Origin: an uncultured Massilia sp.
Lineage (GTDB): Bacteria > Pseudomonadota > Gammaproteobacteria > Burkholderiales > Burkholderiaceae_D
NCBI RefSeq assembly: GCF_913773735.1
Contig: NZ_CAJYEB010000010.1
Span: 124,001 to 188,000, forward strand
DNA length: 64,000 nt
Direction of reading: 5' to 3'
A program made the position numbers and the translations under genes. Positions 34,401 to 41,298 of the stretch are shown here, in pieces. The notes beneath the pieces were generated by a model. It was given only the letters and a program-made list of their open reading frames with translations. It was not told the DNA's origin and searched no databases. How positions within the stretch are numbered: position 1 is the stretch's first letter; the number at the start of each line of letters is the position of its first letter.

Positions 34401-37400
34401 CTCGGCGCCCACCCAGGCCATCACGGACGTGGCGTTCTCGGTGGACAGCGGCGCGGCCGGCGACTTCGTCACCAACGTCGCCGCGCAGGCGCTGGGCGGC
34501 AAGCTGGGCGCGCCGCTGGGCGCCGGCGAATTCGTCGAGGTGTCGATCGACGGCGGCGCCCACTGGACCGAGGCATCGGCCAGCGGCAGCGACTGGTCGC
34601 TGGCCGGCATCACGCTGGCCGGCAGCGGCACGCTGCAGGTGCGCGTGGCGGACGCCGCCGGCAACCAGGGCACGCCGTGGCAGCACGCCTACCTGCTCGA
34701 CACCACGGCGCCGACGGCCGGCACGCCGGTACGCGCCGACCTGCTCGATCCGGCCGGCGCCAGCTTCACCCTGACGGTGACCTACGACGACGATGGTGCC
34801 GGCATCGATCCGGCCACGGTCGGCACGGACAATATCAGCGTCGGCGGCCTCGCCGTCATCGGCGCCGTCCTGGCGGGCAATACGGTGACGTACACGGTCG
34901 CCGCGCCGGGCGGCGGCTGGGATCCGCTGGATGCCGGCAGCTACACGATCGCCATCAACGCCTCGGTGAAGGACCTGGCCGGCAACACGGTGGCGGCGAA
35001 CGCCGCCGCGCACGCGTTCGACGTGGCGTTCACGCCGGCGCCGGGCGTTGCCGGCCTGGCGCTGTCCGCCGACACGGGCGGCAGCGACACCGACTTCCTG
35101 ACCCGTGTCGCCGCGCAGACGGTGCACGCGACGCTGTCGAAGCCGCTGGCCGCCGGCGACGTCGTCGAAGGCTCGCTCGACAATGGCGGCAGCTGGACCG
35201 TCATCACCGACAAGGTCGCCGGCACGACCGTGGCCTGGGACGGCGTCACCCTGTCCGGCAGCGGCACCATCGTCATCAAGGTGACCGGCGCCAATGGCAT
35301 CGTGGGCACGACGGCCAGCCATGCCTATACGCTTGACACGGCCGCGCCCGCGCAGGCCATCACGGACGTGGCGTTCTCGGTGGACAGCGGCGCGGACGGC
35401 GACTTCGTCACCAACGTCGCCGCGCAGGCGCTGGGCGGCAAGCTGGGGGCGCCGCTGGGCGCGGGCGAATTCGTCGAGGTGTCGATCGACGGCGGCGCCC
35501 ACTGGACCGAGGCGTCGGCCAGCGGCAGCGACTGGTCGCTGGCCGGCATCACGCTGTCCGGCAGCGGCACGCTGCAGGTGCGCGTGGCGGACGCCGCCGG
35601 CAACCAGGGCACGCCGTGGCAGCACGCCTACCTGCTCGACACCACGGCGCCGACGGCCGGCACGCCGGTGCGCGCCGACCTGCTCGATCCGGCCGGCGCC
35701 AGCTTCACGTTCACCGTCACCTACGCGGACGGCGGGGCCGGCATCGACCCGGCCACCATCGGCACCGGCAACGTCGGCGTCACGGGGCCGGGCGGCGCCC
35801 TGGCGGTCATCGGCGCCGCGGCGGCGGGCAATACCGTCACCTACACGGTCGCGGCGCCCGGCGGCGGCTGGGATCCGCTCGACGCCGGCAGCTACACGAT
35901 CGCCATCAACGCCTCGGTGAAGGACCTGGCGGGCAACACGGTGGCGGCGAACGCCGCCGCCCATGCCTTCACGGTCGGCGTCAACAGCGCGCCGGTGCTG
36001 GCCGGCACGTTCGCGACGCCACGGATCGCCGACGATGCGAGCGCCACGCCGTTCGCCGGCGTCACGGTCGCGGATGCCGACGGCGATAGCGTCACGCTGA
36101 CGATCGGCTACCCGGCCGCGAACGGCACGCTGTCCGGCGCCGGCCTTGCAGGCGCCGCCGGCAGCTACACGCTGAGCGGCAGCGCGGCCGAGGTGCAGGC
36201 GGCGCTGCGCGCGCTGGTGTTCGTCCCGACCGCGAACCAGGTCGCCACCGGCACCGTCGCCACCGTGTTCACGCTGGCCGCGAGCGACGGCAGCGCCTCG
36301 GCCAGCAACGACGCGACGGTCGTGACGACGGCGCCGGTGGCGCCCACGGCGACGATCGCCCTGTCCGATACGGCACTGGCGGCGGGCGAGACGGCCGTGC
36401 TCACGGTGACCTTCAGCGAGGCCGTCACCGGCCTGGGCGCGGGTGCGCTGACGCTGCCGGGCGGCACGCTGGGCACGCTGGCCAGCAGCGACGGCGGCCG
36501 CACCTGGAGCGCGACCTTCACCCCGGGCGCCGACCTGGTCCAGGGGCCGCAGCAGGTCGTGCTGGACCTGGGCGGCGTGCGCGACGCCGGCGGCCTGGCC
36601 GGCAGCGGCACGGCCAGCGGTCCCGCGTACACCGTGAACACGGTCAGGCCGACGGCGACGGTGGCCATCGACGATACCGTGCTGACGGCCGGCGACAAGG
36701 CCAAGGTGACGATCGTGTTCTCGGAAGCCGTCAGCGGCTTCACCACGGCCGACCTGGCGCTGGCCAACGGCACGCTGTCGGACCTGGCGAGCCTGGACGG
36801 CATCACCTGGACGGCCACCCTGACCCCGGCCGCGAACGTGTTCGCCGGCGCCAGCACGGTACGCCTCGACCTGGCCGGCGTGCGCAACGCGGCCGGCAAC
36901 GCGGGCAGCGGCACGGTGCAGTCGAATCCGTACACGGTGGACACGCTGCCTCCGGACGACGGCCCGGGCAACGGCACCGTCGACGGCATCCCGGTCCTGA
37001 CCGGCACGCTGGTCGATCCGCTGACGGGCCTGGTCAACAACACGCTCGCGGTGCCGACCGTGCCCGCCACGCACGAAGGGCTGGCGAACATCCCGCTGGC
37101 GGCGAGCGCCAACGGCGTGACCTCCACGCTGACGATCGGCCTGCCCGGCGGCGCAGGCCTGCAGGCCAGCGGCCCGGCGTCCCTGCTGGACAATGCCATG
37201 GCGCAGCAGGACCTGGCCAACCGCATCGGTTCGAACACCGCGAGCGACGCCGACGGCCGCGCCATGGCGCAGCACGGCGCCGACTTCCTGCGGGCGCTGG
37301 GGCCGGACGTGCTGGTGCATACGCTGACGATCGCGCCGGAACTGACCGGCGCCGCATTGGCCCGCGTCGCGGCGGCCGCCGCACCCGCCAGGCCGGACAT

Positions 37401-38880
37401 CGCCATCACCGGCGGCACCGATGCCGGCGCCAGCGTTGCACTGGCCCTGGTGATCGATGCCGGCGGCCTGCCGGCGGGCACCACGCTGCAATTGAACGAC
37501 GTGCAGCTCGCCGCGGTCGCGGGCGCGGTCACGCTGCGCGGCGGCGCCGGCGACAACTTCGTGACCGGCGACGGCGCCAGCCAGAACATCCTGCTGGGCG
37601 AGGGCGACGACACCCTGTACGGCGGCGGCGGCGACGACGTGATCGGCAGCACCGGCGGCAACGACAGCCTGTACGGCGACGACGGCAACGACACGCTGGC
37701 CGGCGGCATCGGCAACGACGACCTGCACGGCGGCGCCGGCAACGACGTGCTGCAGGGCGGCCGCAGCGCCACCGGTGACTGGCAGTTCGTGCTCGGGGCC
37801 GGCGTGCTGCAGGCGGTGCACCAGACCGCCACCTTCGCGCCCGATGCGCACGAGACGCTGGCGGCGACGGCGCTGGACGGCAGCGCCGCCGAACTGGCCT
37901 TCCTGGCCGCGGGGCAGGGCGCGCTGACCGACATCGCCCTGCTGTACCAGGCCGCGTTCGGACGCGCGCCCGACGTCGGCGGCCTGAATGACTTCCTTGC
38001 GCATGGCGTGGGCGCCGCCGACCTGGCGCGCGCGTTCGCGGCCTCCGCCGAGTGGTCCGCCGCCGGCCTGGGCACGCTGTCCGATGCCGACTTCGTGCAA
38101 CGGCTGTACGGCGACGTGCTGGACCGTGCCGGCGACAGCGCCGGCATGGCGTTCTGGACCGGCAAGCTGGGCGAGGGCGCCGTGTCGCGCGCCGACGTGC
38201 TGCTGGCGCTGGCGCTGAGCGACGAGCACCGCGGGCACTACGCGGACGGCATCGTGGTCGCCGCCACGACCGTGGAGCGCGAGAACGGCTGGATCGCCGG
38301 CAGCGGCGACGACCGCCTGGAGGGCGGGGCGGGCAGCGACCTGCTGGTGGGCGGCGACGGCGTCGACACGGTCGTCTACGCCGGCAGGCTGGCCGACTAC
38401 CGCCTGGTGCTCGGCGCGGATGGCATGGTGCGGGTGGCCGACAAGGCGAACGCGGACGTCGACACGCTGTCCGGCATCGAGCTGGGCGAGTTCAGCGACG
38501 GCACCGTCGACCTGGCGTTCACCGAGGTCGGTACCGCCACGCTCACGACGCTGGGCCTGCTGTACCAGGCCGTGCTGGACCGCACCGGCGACGCCGGCGG
38601 CTTCGGCTGGTGGTCGGGCCTGTACCTGGATGCCGGCGCCCTGGTCGCGGCCTTCACCGGCTCGGCGGAGTTCGCGGCGCGCTACGGCAGCCTGTCCGAT
38701 GCCGACTTCGTCGCCACGCTGTACGCCAATTCCGGCCTGGACGCGAACGCGGCCGGCGGCAGCGCCGCCTGGGTCGCCATGCTGCACGAGCATACCCGCG
38801 CCGAACTGGTGGGCAGCTGGATCGCGCAGGACGCCGTGCAGCAGGCCCAGTTCGGCACACAGGGGCTGTGGCTGGTGTAA
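31438..38880 (+). CDS. Giant DUF4347/Ig-like/RTX/DUF4214 surface protein
   Basis: The protein has 2480 residues. A DUF4347 domain (about 10-170) carries H70 in ILSHGAAG and C113 in LLYGCDAG. A cadherin/Ig-like region with IDQNGNGSYN follows. Three tandem modules of about 312 residues occupy roughly 579-1519; the last two (from 895 and 1207) are nearly identical. A cadherin-like domain and two Ig-like domains (about 1635-1840) come next, then RTX calcium-binding nonapeptides (about 2035-2111, GEGDDTLYGGGGDD). Two DUF4214 domains end it (about 2162-2285 and 2367-2480). It lacks an N-terminal signal peptide, so type I secretion is likely. Adhesion or matrix function is inferred. The Shine-Dalgarno is weak; the frame is open to 31384. 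Confidence 0.88.
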   Translation: MTTIPTPTTAGASAAFIFIDSRVPDWQALVDALPPGSTWRLIDAGADGLAQVAQALAGQHGVGAVHILSHGAAGSVQLGDAVLTAATLGAHAADLAAIGAALGPDGDILLYGCDAGAGSAGAALVETMARLTGADVAASTDMTGAAALGGNWVLERSSGQIEAQALGAGLAGWNDTLATSANFDFTAQVTGATQLTVPGDPGVSSRSVTQQVGSDFLTLEVDAGRVVAVDESEVLGNDAQMHGRMFVVDAIGTSVPMPKTITLTLDGGKRFDLDAFSVVDLAGYQGTLTVRTDQGSFQVNIDTVNVGQRVDLSFEPKAKGVTWVELSDPDGDPLMLGLDDIAMSNIHSSTPPEFDAPSGYYGTTQNAPAGSLADQFLVNDPDVGETLTWTVIGEPEHGDYTLAGATAAAGAGYPVKPGTLTYRPDPGYAGTDSITVQVYDGTTFIAKTITIYVDPVQPGKPVLDAGSDTGTSQTDGITAADGLKLGGTSGVGDSTSKVRVFIDQNGNGSYNAGENYVEAIVRADGTWVVENLSTVGLNGVYDVYAYVTSAIGAQSSSLSAPLRIEIDHTPPSTTFAAFALSNVPATGAADFTTNVAAQTISATLSAALQAGDRVQGSVDNGAHWDDITAMVQGTALTWTGATLVAGGTILLRVLDQHGNAGDATARAYTLDLTAPVAGVAFAAFSGDGDGNHVVNDPWQIVAGRLTQSLGADEFVEVSLNDGNSWTTAFVNGTDWTLDITELAGSGTLVARVADKAGNHGTEFRQAYVLDQVAPTASVAASAQLAAPGGDSFTVVVTYADAGSGIDASRFGTGNIGVTAPGGASLQVTGFVANGNEVTYTVQAPGGSWDPLDAGTYTVAIKANGVRDGAGNAVAANGAAGTIDVLFSTAPDVGGLALSADTGSSDTDFLTRVAAQTIHATLSKPLAAGDVVEGSLDNGGSWTILNASVDGTTLAWDVALSGSGTILLRVTDGNGLPGTAASHAYTLDTSAPTQAITDVAFSVDSGAAGDFVTNVAAQALGGKLGAPLGAGEFVEVSIDGGAHWTEASASGSDWSLAGITLAGSGTLQVRVADAAGNQGTPWQHAYLLDTTAPTAGTPVRADLLDPAGASFTLTVTYDDDGAGIDPATVGTDNISVGGLAVIGAVLAGNTVTYTVAAPGGGWDPLDAGSYTIAINASVKDLAGNTVAANAAAHAFDVAFTPAPGVAGLALSADTGGSDTDFLTRVAAQTVHATLSKPLAAGDVVEGSLDNGGSWTVITDKVAGTTVAWDGVTLSGSGTIVIKVTGANGIVGTTASHAYTLDTAAPAQAITDVAFSVDSGADGDFVTNVAAQALGGKLGAPLGAGEFVEVSIDGGAHWTEASASGSDWSLAGITLSGSGTLQVRVADAAGNQGTPWQHAYLLDTTAPTAGTPVRADLLDPAGASFTFTVTYADGGAGIDPATIGTGNVGVTGPGGALAVIGAAAAGNTVTYTVAAPGGGWDPLDAGSYTIAINASVKDLAGNTVAANAAAHAFTVGVNSAPVLAGTFATPRIADDASATPFAGVTVADADGDSVTLTIGYPAANGTLSGAGLAGAAGSYTLSGSAAEVQAALRALVFVPTANQVATGTVATVFTLAASDGSASASNDATVVTTAPVAPTATIALSDTALAAGETAVLTVTFSEAVTGLGAGALTLPGGTLGTLASSDGGRTWSATFTPGADLVQGPQQVVLDLGGVRDAGGLAGSGTASGPAYTVNTVRPTATVAIDDTVLTAGDKAKVTIVFSEAVSGFTTADLALANGTLSDLASLDGITWTATLTPAANVFAGASTVRLDLAGVRNAAGNAGSGTVQSNPYTVDTLPPDDGPGNGTVDGIPVLTGTLVDPLTGLVNNTLAVPTVPATHEGLANIPLAASANGVTSTLTIGLPGGAGLQASGPASLLDNAMAQQDLANRIGSNTASDADGRAMAQHGADFLRALGPDVLVHTLTIAPELTGAALARVAAAAAPARPDIAITGGTDAGASVALALVIDAGGLPAGTTLQLNDVQLAAVAGAVTLRGGAGDNFVTGDGASQNILLGEGDDTLYGGGGDDVIGSTGGNDSLYGDDGNDTLAGGIGNDDLHGGAGNDVLQGGRSATGDWQFVLGAGVLQAVHQTATFAPDAHETLAATALDGSAAELAFLAAGQGALTDIALLYQAAFGRAPDVGGLNDFLAHGVGAADLARAFAASAEWSAAGLGTLSDADFVQRLYGDVLDRAGDSAGMAFWTGKLGEGAVSRADVLLALALSDEHRGHYADGIVVAATTVERENGWIAGSGDDRLEGGAGSDLLVGGDGVDTVVYAGRLADYRLVLGADGMVRVADKANADVDTLSGIELGEFSDGTVDLAFTEVGTATLTTLGLLYQAVLDRTGDAGGFGWWSGLYLDAGALVAAFTGSAEFAARYGSLSDADFVATLYANSGLDANAAGGSAAWVAMLHEHTRAELVGSWIAQDAVQQAQFGTQGLWLV
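34120..35991 (+). repeat. Two tandem 936-bp repeat units within the giant gene
   Basis: The units start at 34120 and 35056, a period of 936 bp (312 codons, in frame), and are near-identical over long stretches at the DNA level. A diverged third unit precedes them from about 33170. The pattern indicates recent duplication. Confidence 0.85.
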
Positions 38881-38906
38881 CGCGGCGTTCCATGCTGTAT
38901 CGCAGC

Positions 38907-38933
38907 GTTTCATTGTGAAACAATTCTGAAACA
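38907..38933 (+). promoter_or_regulatory. PrpR-type composite operator (UAS) of the prp operon
   Basis: GTTTCA-N3-TGAAAC at 38907-38921 is followed after 5 bp by TGAAACA (38927-38933). It lies about 100 bp upstream of the sigma-54 promoter, a normal distance for an enhancer-binding protein, and mirrors the site beside prpR. Confidence 0.75.
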
Positions 38934-38940
38934 CCCGATT

Positions 38941-38966
38941 CCGGACGCCAGTACGGCGGCGTCCGG
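38941..38966. terminator. Hairpin downstream of the giant gene
   Basis: Perfect 9-bp arms CCGGACGCC (38941-38949) and GGCGTCCGG (38958-38966) flank an 8-nt loop. Only a weak pyrimidine tract follows, so termination of the giant transcript here is possible but unproven. Confidence 0.4.
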
Positions 38967-39031
38967 GTCGTTCTCCCCGATCTCCCGTCCCCACGGGCGC
39001 CACGCGCGTCCGGACGTGTCGCCTGCCGTGG

Positions 39032-39046
39032 TGGCACGCCCCTTGC
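39032..39046 (+). promoter_or_regulatory. Sigma-54 promoter of prpBC-acnD-prpF
   Basis: TGGCACG-N4-TTGC at 39032-39046 matches the -24/-12 consensus, with GG at 39033-39034 and GC at 39045-39046. It is 45 bp upstream of the prpB start and agrees with PrpR being a sigma-54 activator. Confidence 0.85.
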
Positions 39047-39091
39047 TTAGGATGCCTGGTCATCCATCCGCATTTATCGAAAGGTACAAGC

Positions 39092-39982
39092 ATGAGCCAA
39101 TACTCCGCGGGCGCCGCGTTCCGCAAGGCGGTCCAGGAAGAATCCCCGTTGCAGGTGGTGGGCGCCATCAACGCCAACCATGCGCTGCTGGCGCAGCGCG
39201 CCGGCTACCGCGCCATCTACCTGTCGGGCGGCGGCGTGGCCGCCGGTTCGCTGGGCCTGCCGGACCTGGGCATCTCGGGACTGGAAGACGTGCTGGTCGA
39301 CGTGCGCCGCATCACCGACGTGTGCCCGCTGCCGCTGCTCGTCGACGTCGACACCGGCTTCGGCGCCTCCGCCTTCAACGTCGCGCGCACCGTGCGCTCG
39401 CTGATCAAGGCCGGCGCCGGCGCCTGCCACATCGAGGACCAGGTCGGCGCCAAGCGCTGCGGCCATCGTCCGGGCAAGGAAATCGTCAGCCAGGACGAGA
39501 TGGTCGACCGCGTCAAGGCGGCGGCGGACGCGCGTACCGACGAGGACTTCGTGATCATGGCGCGCACCGACGCGCTGGCCGTCGAGGGCCTGGACCGGGC
39601 CGTCGAGCGCGCCGTCGCCTGCGTCGAGGCGGGCGCCGACATGATCTTCCCGGAAGCCATCACGACGCTGGAGATGTACAAGCGCTTCAAGGAGGCGGTC
39701 AAGGTGCCGATCCTGGCCAACATCACGGAATTCGGCGCCACCCCGCTGTTCACCGTGGAGGAATTGCGCGGCGCCGACGTCGACATCGTGCTGTACCCGC
39801 TGTCGGCGTTCCGCGCGATGAACAAGGCCGCCGAGAACGTCTACCAGGCGATCCGCCGCGACGGCACCCAGCAGAACGTGCTCGATACCATGCAGACGCG
39901 CAACGAGCTGTACGAGCGCATCGACTACCACAGCTACGAGCGCAAGCTCGACGCCCTGTTCGCCCAGAACAAGGCCAAATGA
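39092..39982 (+). CDS. prpB: 2-methylisocitrate lyase
   Basis: This 296-residue isocitrate lyase-superfamily enzyme cleaves 2-methylisocitrate into pyruvate and succinate, the last step of the methylcitrate cycle. The catalytic loop is [18 protein letters not shown] with the active-site Cys in [17 protein letters not shown] and [11 protein letters not shown] are also family blocks. Length is typical. It is the first gene of the operon, behind a sigma-54 promoter. prpC begins 19 bp after its stop, preceded by a GAGGAGA-type ribosome site. Confidence 0.97.
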   Translation: MSQYSAGAAFRKAVQEESPLQVVGAINANHALLAQRAGYRAIYLSGGGVAAGSLGLPDLGISGLEDVLVDVRRITDVCPLPLLVDVDTGFGASAFNVARTVRSLIKAGAGACHIEDQVGAKRCGHRPGKEIVSQDEMVDRVKAAADARTDEDFVIMARTDALAVEGLDRAVERAVACVEAGADMIFPEAITTLEMYKRFKEAVKVPILANITEFGATPLFTVEELRGADVDIVLYPLSAFRAMNKAAENVYQAIRRDGTQQNVLDTMQTRNELYERIDYHSYERKLDALFAQNKAK

Positions 39983-40001
39983 CCCACGAGGAGACATCAC
40001 G

Positions 40002-41174
40002 ATGAGCGATACCAGGACCGACAACAAGACCGAAGGCGCCACCTTCAAGCCGAAGAAATCCGTCGCCCTGTCCGGCGTCGCCGCCGGCAATACCGCGCTG
40101 TGCTCGGTAGGCCGTTCCGGCAACGACCTGCACTACCGCGGCTACGACATCCTGGACGTGGCCGACGCCTGCGAGTTCGAGGAGATCGCCTACCTGCTGG
40201 TGCACGGCAAGCTGCCCAACGTCGCCGAGCTGAAAGGCTACAAGGCCAAGCTGCGCTCGCTGCGCGGCCTGCCGCACGCGGTGAAGGCGGCGCTCGAGGC
40301 GCTGCCGGCCGGCGCCCACCCGATGGACGTGATGCGTACCGGCGTCTCGGCGCTGGGCTGCGCGCTGCCGGAAAAGGACGACCACAACATCGCCGGCGCG
40401 CGCGACATCGCCGACCGCCTGATGGCCTCGTTCGGCTCGATGCTGCTGTACTGGTACCACTTCAGCCACAACGGCCGGCGCATCGAGGTGGAAACGGACG
40501 ACGACTCGATCGGCGGCCACTTCCTGCACCTTCTGCATGGCAGCAGGCCGGCGGACGCCTGGGTCAAGGCGATGCACACCTCGCTGATCCTGTACGCCGA
40601 GCACGAGTTCAACGCCTCGACCTTCACCGCGCGCGTGATCGCCGGCACCGGCTCCGACATCCACTCGGCCATCACCGGCGCGATCGGCGCGCTGCGCGGC
40701 CCGAAGCACGGCGGCGCCAACGAAGTCGCGCTGGACATCCAGCAGCGCTACGAGAACGCCGACGAGGCCGAGGCCGACATCCGCAACCGCGTGGCCAACA
40801 AGGAAGTCGTGATCGGCTTCGGCCACCCGGTCTACACGATCTCCGACCCGCGCAACAAGGTGATCAAGGAAGTGGCGCGCCAGCTCTCGCAGGAAGCCGG
40901 TTCGATGAAGATGTTCGACATCGCCGAGCGCCTGGAATCGGTGATGTGGGAAGTCAAGAAGATGTTCCCGAACCTGGACTGGTTCTCGGCCGTGTCGTAC
41001 CACATGATGGGCGTGCCGACCGCCATGTTCACGCCGCTGTTCGTGATCGCGCGCACCTCGGGCTGGGCCGCGCACGTCATCGAGCAGCGCATCGACAACA
41101 AGATCATCCGTCCGAGCGCCAACTACGTGGGGCCGGAAGACCTGGCGTTCGTGCCGCTGGCGGAACGCAAATAA
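40002..41174 (+). CDS. prpC: 2-methylcitrate synthase
   Basis: This 390-residue citrate synthase-family enzyme condenses propionyl-CoA with oxaloacetate. It begins [12 protein letters not shown] and has [19 protein letters not shown], the PrpC-type start of the fold. The catalytic region includes HGGANEVAL (first His), [14 protein letters not shown] (second His), and the C-terminal active-site Asp region near [13 protein letters not shown]. Context between prpB and acnD distinguishes it from housekeeping GltA. A dispersed repeat fills most of the 124-bp gap to acnD. Confidence 0.96.
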   Translation: MSDTRTDNKTEGATFKPKKSVALSGVAAGNTALCSVGRSGNDLHYRGYDILDVADACEFEEIAYLLVHGKLPNVAELKGYKAKLRSLRGLPHAVKAALEALPAGAHPMDVMRTGVSALGCALPEKDDHNIAGARDIADRLMASFGSMLLYWYHFSHNGRRIEVETDDDSIGGHFLHLLHGSRPADAWVKAMHTSLILYAEHEFNASTFTARVIAGTGSDIHSAITGAIGALRGPKHGGANEVALDIQQRYENADEAEADIRNRVANKEVVIGFGHPVYTISDPRNKVIKEVARQLSQEAGSMKMFDIAERLESVMWEVKKMFPNLDWFSAVSYHMMGVPTAMFTPLFVIARTSGWAAHVIEQRIDNKIIRPSANYVGPEDLAFVPLAERK

Positions 41175-41183
41175 ACCACCCCG

Positions 41184-41271
41184 CCGTCGTCCCCGCGCAG
41201 GCGGGGACCCAATTTCGCATGCGCCGTCGCAATGCGCGCAGATTGGCCCCCCGCCTTCGCGGGGGCGACGG
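41184..41271. repeat. Dispersed 88-bp imperfect palindrome, copy A
   Basis: The element opens with CCGTCGTCCCCGCGCAGG, contains GGGGACCCAAT, and closes with CGCGGGGGCGACGG. It lies wholly between prpC and acnD. Related copies are at 43933 and 57942. Confidence 0.8.
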
Positions 41272-41298
41272 TTCAAGCAGTACCTTATCGTCGACATC

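Noticed and set aside
31315..39177. A 2620-codon open frame on the minus strand covering the whole giant gene
   Set aside because: It mirrors the third-position GC bias of the real + strand gene. The product is Arg/Ala/Gly/His-rich with no domain, whereas the + strand frame has DUF4347, RTX and DUF4214 motifs.
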